Positions 34,979 to 45,796 are shown, counted from the first letter of the stretch. The stretch: DNA of 64,000 bases from Lolium rigidum (GCF_022539505.1 NC_061514.1:248670124-248734123), one strand, 5' to 3'. Numbers and translations: made by a program. Notes: a model not told the origin generated them from the sequence alone.

Positions 34979-34990
34979 GCCTATAAAACC
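34979..34990 (+). promoter_or_regulatory. Putative TATA box of R3 LTR
   Basis: GCCTATAAAACC, about 915 bases into the LTR, within GC-rich DNA. Confidence 0.5.
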
Positions 34991-37673
34991 CCACCGAGCG
35001 CACCCCTCTCCCTTCGGCTCCCCTCCACTGCGCCGTTAGGCTGCCCCTGCTCCGCCCCGGCTGCTCGAGCGGCAGCTCGAGCCCGCTGGCTGCGGCAGCG
35101 CCAAGGCGCGCACCACGGTCACCGCGTGGGTGACGCGCGAGGTGGTCACCGCCACGGCCGCCGACGCCACTCCTCTCCTGCGCCTCTCTTCATCGACGTC
35201 ACCTCCTGCACCTCCTGACCCTGCTCCGTCTGCCTCTGCCTCGCGGATCTGCGGCGGAGCGACCGCCGCCCACGACGCTCCGGCGGCGCCCGTGGCCGAG
35301 CGCCGCCGAGCGAGGCGGCGCCAGCGTGTCGAGACACCGCCAGGCACCCGCACGCACGCACGCCTACGCCGCCGAGCCGCCTGCACTCGAACCACGCCAC
35401 CGCCGGCCGCTGGTAAGCACGTCGCGCCGCCCCTTTCTTCCTCACGCGCGGCGCGCGCTGCGACGTCGTGCACGCGCCCGGATCCGGACCGTCCGATCCC
35501 GGATCGGGCGGGTGCATGGCGCATGCACGGCCACGGCGGCGTGCATGGCCACGTCGGCTGCCGGACCCGCCACGGGCCCCGGCCTCTTTCTTTTCTTCTT
35601 TTTCACCGGCCACCGGAGAGCCCCACTCGGGCCGGCCCATCGGCACCGCACCGCACTGGCCCGGGGCGTTCCCGCCCTTTTCTTTTATTTGAAAATTTGA
35701 TAAACAGAAATTAAAAATGCAAATCTGCCGATATACTTGTTTTAGTTAATAAAATTAGTTTGGTAACTCCGATTGACATGATTCCAACTGCATTAGAACC
35801 AGTATGAAATTACCTTTCAGATGCCACTGGCCTTGTATTTTTAGGATTTTTGTACGATTTTTAAAGTATTAAACATGATCACTGTATTCTGGTTAGTATT
35901 CCTAATTCCTAAAATTCAAAAATAAATATTTTTCAATGTTTCCAATTGTGTTGATCTTATATTGTTACTGTGTATCTAGGAAAAATACCAGAAGCCTCTG
36001 TTAGTAATGTTTAGTCTCTGGTGATGTTTGTATGTGTGTCACATGAAATGATAGGGTTAGAGTTTGATGTTTTTAATTAAACCTTGATGCATTGTTTATC
36101 AAAATGGCCAAATCATGTTTGTTTTACTGCCAAACCACTCCCTGCATACTTTCCCTTTTATTTGTTACTCTTGGTTCTTGGATATATGTTGATTGTTTGT
36201 ATCGTTTACTTTGGCGACGCTAGATACGAACGAGGGAGAAGTTGAAGGGGAGGACTTTGGAGAAGGATTTGAGGAGGACCGGGGACAAGCCAACCAAGGC
36301 AAGCCATCTTTGAACTCTGAATGATGTGGTGTTGGATGTCATTTGTTGATGTCCCTAAGCATCTTATCTCTTTTTGTGATGATCTCTCTATGTTGGTCTA
36401 TGTATGGTTGTAATAGGAGTAGTACCTTGTGGTGGTTTTTCATCTTGGTTCACACGTGGGAGAGATGCATGGTGTCCACGGCCATGCTATATTCCTTGGG
36501 TCTTCATAAGTGCTCAACCTGAGCATGTACCATTCCTAATTATAGTTATGCACCACACCCCTACTTTGTTGAGTATTTAGGTATCAAAGTCATGATGCTT
36601 GGTGTATTTCTCAAATTGAGAGAAGTATGCCGTGTACTCCCTTGAAAAATGGTTGGGTATTACAACTACTCCACTCAAGTAAAATAGTAGCACCACAAAT
36701 CGGAAAATTTGATCCACCCCTTTGTTATCATCTTACATGCTTACCTTAAGCAAGTAGGACCCCCTTTTATGCCTCTCACTTATACCCTCATGGTATGATG
36801 ACCTTCATCTCGGCCATGATATTACAAGTAGTTCCTACTCATGAAATTTTAGGTTGGGAACCCCTCAAGGTTTACCTTGTTGTAAATGTTTATGAAAACC
36901 TTGGGTGTGTTAGCCCAAGTGTATGGTTTAAGAAAAACAAAGGATCTTGATAAGGATGTTTGAGAAAGTGGTGTATGGCTGTTCGTGGAACACCAAGGTG
37001 TTGTGGGAAAAAGAAATGGTTTCTAAAATAGAGCACTGCGTATAAGTGTTCGCCGTCCCAACTTTTATTCGCGCAACCACATTACCCAAAGTGGGCACGG
37101 GCTTAGTCTGTAGTCTGTCGAAATTGGCATAAGCAACCTTCACAACTTTCTAGGGAGGGTCACGACGACCTCCAACGCCGGGTTGCGCTGCGGAGGAGGC
37201 AATACATCTGTCTTAGACCGATAGCCGGACGATTGCGAGGGTCTTCCGGTCGTGGCGCCGGAGATACGCTCAAAAGGAGGTATGTTGCCGGGGTGCGGGA
37301 AGGGGTAAGCCCGCAGGGAAGGACTTGTGCCAAGGGAGATGGGCGAAAGACTATGACTGATTATTCGAGTCTCGCATACTTTCGTATGACGATCCGGGGA
37401 TGATCCGGCGGATTTATCGGTTCTTGTGGGGAAAGTGTGCAAACTCTGCGAGTCAAATCTATTCGAATAGCCGCGTCCGCGGTCATGGACAAGTTGAAAT
37501 GGCCATACTTAACCGGGGCTTGAGTTTTGTTTTATTAAATGCTTTGCAAAGATGTGTTGTGTTGGTTGTCTTCGGAAAGGTACGGACAAAGGGCGTGTGT
37601 CGACCATATGGAGATGGTCGTGGAAAAACTAAGACCAAGTGGGGGACTTCTCCTAGTGTTTCATGTAGAGGAA

Positions 37674-38065
37674 CTCTTCTTCAATAAAGATGTAGAGATG
37701 TCATAGAACCTTCCCTCACATATCCATCAGTTGAGATGGAGAAATGCAACTCTTCTTCAATAAAGATATAGAGATGTCATAGAACCTTCCCTCGCATATC
37801 CATCAATTGAGATGGAGAAATGCAACTCTTCTTCAATAAAGATATAGAGATGTCATAGAACCTTCCCTCGCATATCCATCAATTGAGATGGAGAAATGCA
37901 ACTCTTCTTCAATAAAGATATAGAGATGTCATAGCACCTTCCCTCGCATATCCATCAATTGAGATGGAGAAATGCAACTCTTCTTCAATAAAGATGTAGA
38001 GATGTCATAGGACGTCTTTTGAAGTACCTTCTTCAATAAAGTTATAGAGATGCCATAGAACACCA
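37674..38065 (+). repeat. 76-bp tandem repeat array in R3 LTR
   Basis: The marker CTCTTCTTCAATAAAGAT starts at 37674, 37750, 37826, 37902 and 37978, exactly 76 bases apart, with a degenerate sixth unit at about 38028. Units 2-4 are almost identical; the outer units are diverged, as expected for expansion from the centre. Confidence 0.95.
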
Positions 38066-38594
38066 ATAGTGTTCCCTTCACTTGAGAAGCCGGAGCGCTA
38101 TGTCGACACTTGTTGTTGATGCATGCTATATCCACAAGAGAAACTGTTCTTCCTCTCTTGTCTCTTTTAGATAGCTTATGTTAGCACCCCTTTTGATGGT
38201 TTGCGAGTACAATTCCAAATGTACTCACTGCTTTGTCCCTGGCTATTAACTTGGCCAGACTATGAGGAGGACTATGAAGACGAAGGAGGATACCAGGACA
38301 ACTATGCGACCTAGGACGATCTCCAAGTCAGACGCCTGTAGGTCTAAGGCATGACTTGGGCCCGACGACGTTGACGTGTATCCGCTGCTATGTGTGTGAA
38401 CTTGACCATTGCGGCATTTATGTATGACTGGGTCATGTGATCCCGCTATTGTAAGACTTATTTATTCGGTACTGTAATGGATGATGTAATTCTGGATATT
38501 CAGTTCGGTTATGTGCTCACGGTGCACTGATCATGGGATCGTGAGTTGAATGCATAACAGGGAATTTCGGACAGCTAGTCCGGGGTCCCCACAG

Positions 38595-39077
38595 TATTGA
38601 TGCGATCTATTCCCCCTTTCATAGCCTGACGGTGACAGTGTGCATGCTATGTTAGTACTCGGTATAATTGCAATGGTCTATTGTCCACTAGTGAAAGTAT
38701 GATCCCTAGGACTTGTTTACACCACAAAGAGTTTCCTCCCACGCCAGCAAGCTATTTTCTGGCACCGTTTGTTTACTGTTTTACTGCATCTTTACTTCCT
38801 GCAATATTACCACCATCTATACCACCTGTGTTTTACTATGTCTTCGCCGAACTAGTGCACCTATACATCTGACAAGTGTATTAGGTGTGTTGGGGACACA
38901 AGATACTTCTTGTATCGTGATTGCAGGGTTGCTTGAGAGGGATATCTTTGTCCTCTACCTCCCTGAGTTTGATAAACCTTGGGTGATTCACTTAAGGGAA
39001 ACTTGCTGCTATTCTACAAACCTCTGCTCTTGGAGGCCCAACACTGTCTACAGGAATAGAAGCGTGCGTAGACATCA
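38595..39077 (+). repeat. S6 5' LTR (truncated and internally deleted)
   Basis: Begins at the equivalent of 43476 in the 3' LTR and ends GTAGACATCA. Confidence 0.88.
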
Positions 39078-39087
39078 AGCTATTTTC

Positions 39088-39236
39088 TGGCGTCGTTGCC
39101 GGGGAGGTAAGGTAAAAGGCACTCACACTCCGGACCCCCGCAACTAAGCTATTTTCTGGCGCCGTTGCCGGGGAGGTAAGGTAAAAGGTATTCACATCCT
39201 CCGACTACTAAGCTATTTCCTAGCACTGCTGCCGGT
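39088..39236 (+). other. S6 primer binding site, three tandem copies
   Basis: TGGCGTCGTTGCCGGGGA (39088-39105, one mismatch), a perfect TGGCGCCGTTGCCGGGGA (39157-39174), and a degenerate TAGCACTGCTGCCGG (39221-39235). Each sits in a longer repeated unit beginning AAGCTATTT and including GGGGAGGTAAGGTAAAAGG in the first two. Confidence 0.85.
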
Positions 39237-39288
39237 GTGTGAGTGCTCGAAGCTATTTCCTTGTTTTTATTTTCACTAGTTAGGCTTA

Positions 39289-40041
39289 ATGGAAAACAAC
39301 AAAAATATTAGAGATCTTTATAGTATTTATCTTGAGTTAGGACATGAGGTGTTTGAAGAGAAAATTAAAAAACCTATGGAACTTTATATGCATGATAATG
39401 CCAATGTTATTAGTATGAATGCTTTGAACACCATTGTTGCTAATGCTATGGAAGAATTTAAGCTTGGGGAAGCTGGTTTTGATGAGCATGACATTTTTAG
39501 TCCCCCAAGCATGCAGGAGAAAATTTACTTTGATGATACTTTGCCTCCCATTTATGATAATTATAATGATAGTTGTATTTTGGTGCCACCTACTATGGAG
39601 GATAAAGTTTATTATGATTATACTATGCCTCCTATATTTGATGATGAGAATAATAATGATAGCTACTTTGTTGAATTTGCTCCCACTACAATTAATAAGA
39701 GTGACTATGCTTATGTGGAGAGTAGTAATTATTTTATGCATGAGACTCATGATAAGAATGCTTTATGTGATAGTTATATTGTTGAGTTTGTTCATGATTG
39801 TACTGGAAATTATTATGAGAGAGGAAAATATGGTTGTAGAAATTTTCATGGTACTAAAACACCTCTCTATATGCTGAAAATTTTGAAGTTACTTGTGTTT
39901 TATCTTCCTATGCTTGTCACTTTGTTCTTCATGAAGTTATTTGTGTACAAGATTCCTTCCCATAGGAAGTGGGTTAGACTTAAATTTGTTTCATACTTGC
40001 TTTTTGATGCTCTCTTTTGCTTCAACTCTTATTTCTTATGA
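39289..40041 (+). CDS. Acidic protein with hydrophobic C-terminal tail (S6, 250 aa, intact)
   Basis: Intact ORF about 115 bases after the second PBS; the ATG at 39289 aligns with the S3 start at 18667. Residues 1-195 are hydrophilic and acidic with paired short repeats: LPPIYD (85-90) and MPPIFD (113-118), DSYFVEF (124-130) and DSYIVEF (161-167). A DDENNND run lies at 118-124. Residues about 196-219 (ILKLLVFYLPMLVTLFFMKL) form a plausible membrane helix, followed by a basic turn (HRKWVRLK) and a second hydrophobic stretch (233-250). It is the only ORF in the element and holds the gag position, yet shows no gag, protease or polymerase motif. Conservation with S3 suggests constraint. Athila relatives can carry env-like genes, but I see no direct similarity. 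Function unknown. Confidence 0.75.
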   Translation: MENNKNIRDLYSIYLELGHEVFEEKIKKPMELYMHDNANVISMNALNTIVANAMEEFKLGEAGFDEHDIFSPPSMQEKIYFDDTLPPIYDNYNDSCILVPPTMEDKVYYDYTMPPIFDDENNNDSYFVEFAPTTINKSDYAYVESSNYFMHETHDKNALCDSYIVEFVHDCTGNYYERGKYGCRNFHGTKTPLYMLKILKLLVFYLPMLVTLFFMKLFVYKIPSHRKWVRLKFVSYLLFDALFCFNSYFL

Positions 40042-42657
40042 GTGCATCATTAAAATTGCTGAGCCCATCTTAATGGCTATAAAGAAAGCACTTCTTGGGA
40101 GATAACCCATGTATTATTTTACTACAGCAATTTTGTTTTATATTTGAGTCTTGGAAGTTGTTACTACTGTAGCAACCTCTCCTTATCTTTATTTTATTGC
40201 ATTGTTGTGCCAAGTAAAGTCTTTGATAGTAAGGTTGATACTAGATTTGGATTGCTGCGCAGAAACAGATTTCTTGCTATCACGAATTTCTATAGGCCTC
40301 TCTGTAGGTAACTCAGAAAATCTGCCAATATACGTGCGTGATCCTCAGATATGTACGCAACTTTCATTCAATTTGAGCATTTTCATCTGAGCAATTCCAG
40401 TGCCTCTAAAATATTCGTCTTTACGGACTGTTCTGTTTTGACAGATTCTGCCTTTTATTTCGCATTGCCTCTTTTGCTATGTTGGATGGATTTCTCTGTT
40501 CCATTAACTTTAAGTAGCTTTGTGCAATGTCCAGAAGTGTTAAGAATGATTGTGTCACCTCTGAATATATGAATTTTTGATTATGCACTAACGCTCTAAT
40601 GAGTTTGTTTTGAGTTTGGTGTGGAGGAAGTTTTCAAGGATCAAGAGAGGAGGATGATACAATATGATCAAGAAGAGTGAAAAGTCTAAGCTTGGGGATG
40701 CCCCCGTGGTTCATCCCTGCATATTTCAAGAAGACTCAAGCATCTAAGCTTGGGGATGCCCAAGGCATCCCCTTCTTCATCGACAACTTATCAGGTCACC
40801 TCTAGTGAAACTATATTTTTATTCCGTCACATCTTATGTGCTTTACTTGGAGCGTCTGTGTGCTTTTATTTTATTTTCGTTTTGTTATTTTCATTCTCTG
40901 AATAAATTCATGCTTGTGTGGGAGAGAGACACGCTCCGCTTTTTCATTTGAACACTTGTGTTCTTCGTTTTACTTTTAATGTTCATGGCGAAGGTTGAAG
41001 CTGCTTCGTTCATTGTTATATGGTTGGAAACAGAAAATGCTTCATGTGGTAATTGGTATAATGTCTTGAATAATTTGATATTTGGCAATTGTTGTGCTCA
41101 TATAGATCATGTTTAAGCTCTTGCATCATGTACTTTGCACCTATTAATGAAGAACTACCATAGAGCTTGTTGAAATTTGGTTTGCATGATTGGTCTCTCT
41201 AGAGTCTAGATATTTTCTCGGTTAAGGTGTTTGAACAACAAGGAAGACGATGTAGAGTCTTATAATGCTTGCAATATGTTCATATGTAAGTTTTGCTGTA
41301 CCGGTTCATACTTGAGTTTGCTTCAAACAACCTTGTTAGCCTAGCCTTGTATTGAGAGGAATTCTTCTCGTGCATCCAAATCCTTGAGCCAAAAACTATG
41401 CCATTTGTGTCCACCATACCTACCTACTACATGGTATTTTTCTGCCATTCCAAAGTAAATTTCTTGAGTGCTACCTTTAAAATTCCAATCTTTGTCTTTG
41501 CAATATATAGCTCATGGGAAAATAGCCGTAAAAACTATTGTGGTAAAGAATATGTAGCTTATGTATCTTATTTCTTATAAGTTGCTTGTTGAGCGATAAC
41601 CATGCTTCTGGGGACGCCACCAACTATTACCTTTGTTGAATATCATGTGAGTTGCTATGCATGTTTGTCTTGTCTGAAGTAAGGGCGATTTTCATGATCA
41701 AATGGTTTGAGTATGCATATTGTTAGAGAAGAACATTGGGCCGCTAACTAAAGCCATGAATCATGGTGGAAGTTTCAGTTTGGACAATTAATCCTCAATC
41801 TCCTATGAGAATATTATCTGTTGTTGAATGCTTATGCATTAAAGAGGAGTCCATTATCTGTTGTCTATGTTGTCCCGGTATGGATGTCTAAGTTGAGAAT
41901 AATCAAAAGCGAGAAATCCAATGCGAGCTTTCTGCTTAGACCTTTGTACAGGCGGCATAGAGGTACCCCTTTGTGACACTTGGTTGAAACAAATGCTATG
42001 CAATGATAATCCGTGTTAATCCAAGCTAATTAGGACAAGGTGCGAGCACTATTGGTATACTATGCATGAGGCTTGCAACTTATAAGATGTATTATGCATA
42101 ACACATATGATTTATTAATACCGTTGACAAAATTGTTTCTATGTTTTCAAAATGAAAAGCTCTAGCACAAAAATAGTAATCCATGCTTCCCTCTGCGAAG
42201 GGCCATTCTTCTACTTTATTGTTAAGTCAGCTTACCTACTTCTTTCTATCTTAGAAGCAAACACTTGTGTGAACTGTGTGCATTGATTCTTACATGTTTA
42301 CCTATTGAACTTGTTATATTACTTTGTGTTGAAAATTATCCATGAGATAAATATGTTGAAGTTGAAAGCAACTGCTGAAACTTATATCTTCCTTTGTGTT
42401 GCTTCAATGCCTTTACTAAGAATTTATTGCTTTATGAGTAACTCTTATGCAAGTTTTATTGATGCTTGTCTTGAAAGTACTATTCATGAAAAGTTTTTGT
42501 TATATGGTTCATTTGTTTACTCATTATCTTTACCATTGATTTGAATCGCTGCATTCATCTCATATGATTTACAATAGTATTGATCAAATTTATGATAGCA
42601 TGTCACTTCAGAAATTATCCTTGTTATCGTTTACCTACTCGAGGGCGGGTAGGAACT
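40042..42657 (+). other. S6 non-coding internal region
   Basis: Counterpart of S2 8017-10598. Internal polypurine copies lie at 40688-40701 and 40746-40759, and the hairpin at 40752-40772. No gene seen. Confidence 0.7.
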
Positions 42658-42671
42658 AAGCTTGGGGATGC
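42658..42671 (+). other. S6 polypurine tract
   Basis: AAGCTTGGGGATGC, one base before the LTR start TGGTACGTC at 42673. Confidence 0.85.
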
Positions 42672-42672
42672 T

Positions 42673-44127
42673 TGGTACGTCTCAAACGTATCTATAATTT
42701 CTTATGTTCCATGCTACTTTTATGGTGATACTCACATGTTTTATACACACTTTATGTCATTATTATGCATTTTCCGAAACTAACCTATTGACGAGATGCC
42801 GAAGAGCCAGTTCCTGTTTTCTGCTGTTTTTGGTTTCAGAAATCCTAGTAAGGAAATATTCTCGGAATTGGACGAAATCAACGCCCAGAATCTTATTTTT
42901 CCACGAAGCTTCCAGAACACCGGAGAGAGACCAGAGGGGAGCCTGGGGGCCCCACACGCCAGGGCGGCGCGGCCAAGGGGTGGGGCGTGCCCCCCTATTG
43001 TGTGGCCCCACCAGGGCCCCTCCTGCCCTTCCGCCTACTTAAGGACTCCGTCGTGAAAACCCTACATGGATAAGCCACGGTACGAGAAACCTTCCAGAGC
43101 CGCTGCCATCGCGAAGGAGCCTCTGTTCCGGCACGCTGCCGGGACGGGGAAGTGCCCTCGGAAGGCAACTCCATCGACACCACCGCCATCTTCTTCGCCG
43201 CTGCTGTCTCCTATGATGAGGAGGGAGTAGTTCATCCCCGAGGCTAAGGGTTGTACCGTAGCTATGTGGTTCATCTCTCTCCCATGTGATCTTTATGTGA
43301 CAATGAGCTTTGTGATCTAGTTGAATATCATCTATGTGCTACTCTAGTGATGTTATTAAAGTATTCTATTCCTCCTCCATGATGTAATGGTGACAGTGTG
43401 TGCATCATGTAGTACTTGGCATAGGTTATGATTGTGATCTCTTGTAGATTATGAAGTTAACTATTGCTGTGATAGTATTGATGCGATCTATTCCCCCTTT
43501 CATAGCCTGATGGTGACAGTGTGCATGCTATGTTAGTACTCGGTATAATTGCAATGGTCTATTATGCACTCTAAGGTTACTTAAATATGAACACCGAATG
43601 TTGTGGAGCTTGTTAACCCCGGCTTGAGGGAGCTCTTGTAGCCCTACACAATGAATGGTGTTTGTCATCCAACAAGAGAGTGTAGAGAAAGTAGTATTTG
43701 TTTATTCAGTTATGTGATCAATGTTGAGAGTGTCCACTAGTGAAAGTATGATCCCTAGGCCTTGTTTACACCACGGAGAATTGCCTCCCACGCCAGCAAG
43801 CTATTTTACGGCACCGTTTGTTTACTTGTTTTCTTGCATCTTTACTTCCTGCAATATTACCACCATCTATACCACATGTGTTTTACTATCTCTTCGCCGA
43901 ACTAGTGCACCTATACATCTGACAAGTGTATTAGGTGTGTTGAGGACACAAGAGACTTCTTGTATCGTGATTGCAGGGTTGCTTGAGAGGGATATCTTTT
44001 TCCTCTACCTCCCTGAGTTCGATAAACCTTGGGTGATTCACTTAAGGGAAACTTGCTGCTGTTCTACAAACCTCTGCTCTTGAAGGCCCAACACTGTCTA
44101 CAGGAATAGAAGCGTGCGTAGACATCA
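42673..44127 (+). repeat. S6 3' LTR
   Basis: 1455 bp ending GTAGACATCA at 44127. It is shorter than the S3 LTR and carries TGGTACG instead of TGATACG at its start. Confidence 0.9.
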
Positions 44128-45171
44128 GTCGCCCCTGTGAATCGGCGGCGGCATGCTGCTGCTCCAGGGCCTTAGCGACTAGGGCCTTGGCATGCTGGAC
44201 GAGGATCTCGTCGTCTCCCGTTTCAGGGAGTCTAGCGAGAACGGCCTGTGCGGCCGCAACGTTGTCGGCTGGCGACTAGTGAAGGGGTAGGCCGTTGGCA
44301 TCGACCTCTGCGCGGGGAGCTTCGGGCGGAGGGGGTGGTGGAGGTGGTGGTGGTGGCAGCGCGCCGTGCGCCACTTTGCCAGCGGCGGCCCGACTCGACT
44401 CGACTCGGGGACGTCGTGATTCTGGACCTGGGCGACCCGGACCTCTCCGTCCGGGTCGTCGAAGTTGAGGCGGGCACTTGGAAATCCCAGTGCTCAGGCA
44501 TGCTCCATGCGCAGGCGGTTGCGCTCTTGACGGTAATGGGACACGGCTCTCACCTCGTCTTGTTCGAGGCGGAATTTCTGCCGCTCGGCGAGCTCCTTTT
44601 TCCTCTGCTCCTCAAGGGCCGCCCGATGCGCCTCGATCTCGGTCGCGTTGGTGGTTGCGGGGAGGGGAGTGGAGAAGGCGTCGTTTGGAGGCACTTCATC
44701 GCCTCCTGCCATGAAGACGGCGATCGGGTATTGGTAGCGCGGGGCGTCGACGGAGTCGGTTTCCGACTCAGAGTCGAAGAGGGGGAGGATGGAGTTATCC
44801 TCAAAGTCGCTCGGGTGGGAGACCAGGGTGATGGAGTCTTCCATTGACGCTGCAGTGATGGATCCAGCAAACGATACTGCTGATGCCGAATCGGCATCAT
44901 CCTCCAGAGCCGAATCGGCGTCATCCTCCAGAGCCGACTCTCCCTCGGCGTGTGCGCTGCTGGAGAGGGGGAGAGTGGCTGTCAGGAGTTGCGCTAGCGC
45001 GAAGGGTTCGTGCAGCGGGCCGGGGCGAGCCTCGCTGGGGTCGCTGACGCCGGCGAGCCCGACGAAGAGGTTGATCGTGCCGACCGGCACCATCCAAGCG
45101 TGGGAGAGGGGCGACGAGGCCGGCTGATAGGAGCTCGGCTGGATGTGGAAGAAGTTGTCCGTGGCGATCAT
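44128..45171 (-). pseudogene. F gag-like N-terminal region, truncated
   Basis: The open frame spans 45354-44494, but its first part overlaps the LTR and PBS, so I place the start at the ATG at 45171. Features are an acidic Ser/Asp-rich stretch with a direct repeat (SALEDDAD twice), then FMAGGDEVPPNDAFSTPLP and a charged helix (EAHRAALEEQRKKELAERQK). This charged-helix layout is seen in N-terminal gag regions of grass Tat-type elements. A stop at 44494 is followed by a different frame that stays coding-like (ALGFPSARLNFDDPDG) to the S6 junction. Capsid and later domains are lost. Plus-strand frames here are antisense shadows. Confidence 0.6.
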
Positions 45172-45242
45172 CCTGCCGGAGACGGTCGGCCGGCGGATTG
45201 GCGAGTAGGGCCTCGCCGCAGCTTGGAGGCCGGATGTCCCAT

Positions 45243-45260
45243 GCCCCACGGTGGGCACCA
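45243..45260 (-). other. F primer binding site
   Basis: Minus strand TGGTGCCCACCGTGGGGC, one base after the LTR end; it resembles the TGGCGCCCACCGTGGGGC form found next to Tat-type LTRs. Confidence 0.7.
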
Positions 45261-45261
45261 C

Positions 45262-45796
45262 TGTCGTGGATATTACCACAGCAGGTGCTACAGGGGGCAG
45301 CACTTCGTTGATGCGGGGGCAAGGGAACTCAGCCATCTGCGGAGCGAGGTGCACAAGACGAAAGGGTTTACCCGGGTTAGCCCCTCCGGAGAGTAAAAGG
45401 CCTACGTCCTGCTAGATCTATTACTCGGTGTAGAATTAAAATGGGGGGGCTCAGTCGGCGGCTACGCCAAGAGCTATAAGGGGGAGATTGGATCTTCGAT
45501 GATGTGTTTTCTAGGGTTTAGCTCGGGGGTTTATATAGGCACCCCCGATCTAGGGTTACATGAGGATAACTCTGAATCGTATCAGTTGCTACTAATCCGG
45601 GATTGCTTCCCTTCTCGCAAGTAATCTCCTTCTCCAGTCGCGCAGATCTTTATCCAGTCGGCCCGTCCGGGGATTGCGGCTTGGTTGCTGCAGGACCCAG
45701 CCACCCAGTCGCTCGGGCAACTGGCAGTCTTCTTGGGCCTTCACCTCCATGGCGAGTGGGACTGGTGGCACACCCCCTTAGGGTATATCCCCATCA
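45262..45796 (-). repeat. F 5' LTR
   Basis: About 535 bp, minus strand TGATGGGGATATACCC to CCACGACA. It contains a TATA box and a CTCCGGAGGGGCTAACCCG stretch near the R/U5 end. Confidence 0.75.
45527..45540 (-). promoter_or_regulatory. Putative TATA box of F LTR
   Basis: Minus strand CCTATATAAACCCC, about 260 bases into the LTR. Confidence 0.55.

Larger units (their letters stand above)
31858..38594 (+). mobile_element. R3: Tekay-like Ty3/gypsy element, 3' half
   Basis: Begins after the gap inside the end of reverse transcriptase, continues through RNase H and integrase to about 33990, then PPT and a 4.5-kb LTR (34064-38594). Gag, protease and most of reverse transcriptase are missing or lie in the gap. 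S6 follows directly. Confidence 0.88.
34064..38594 (+). repeat. R3 3' LTR (about 4.5 kb)
   Basis: Runs from TACGCAACACC to GGGGTCCCCACA. It contains a GC-rich block (34720-35690) around the likely promoter, then AT-rich U5-like DNA with a 76-bp tandem array (37674-38065). Long open frames in the GC-rich block on both strands (35036-35714) are composition artefacts: they overlap one another, have no domain, and correspond to non-coding LTR positions in R1 and R2. Confidence 0.75.
38595..44127 (+). mobile_element. S6: Sabrina-like element, 5'-truncated, with intact acidic/hydrophobic-tail ORF
   Basis: Partial 5' LTR (38595-39077), tandemly repeated PBS, ORF 39289-40041, conserved non-coding region, PPT (42658-42671), full 3' LTR (42673-44127). 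The 5' LTR starts mid-LTR directly at the end of the R3 LTR, without a target duplication, pointing to illegitimate recombination or deletion. It also lacks an internal segment present at about 43563-43729 of the 3' LTR. Confidence 0.9.
44128..45796 (-). mobile_element. F: Tat-like Ty3/gypsy 5' end fragment
   Basis: On the minus strand: 5' LTR (45796-45262), PBS (45260-45243) and the start of a gag-like ORF, cut at 44128 by S6. The LTR and PBS style is that of Tat/Retand-type grass elements; the subfamily is not identified. Confidence 0.75.

Noticed and set aside
34694..35714. Several long overlapping open frames on both strands (up to 194 codons)
   Set aside because: They lie in the GC-rich block of the R3 LTR, overlap in most frames, are Ala/Arg/Pro-rich and show no domain; open frames are expected by composition.
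37674..38065. CRISPR-like array
   Set aside because: Units are contiguous 76-bp tandem repeats with no unique spacers and lie in a plant LTR.
44248..44847. 199-codon plus-strand frame as a host gene
   Set aside because: It is antisense to the F gag-like region, which has the better coding signature and the correct position relative to its PBS and LTR.
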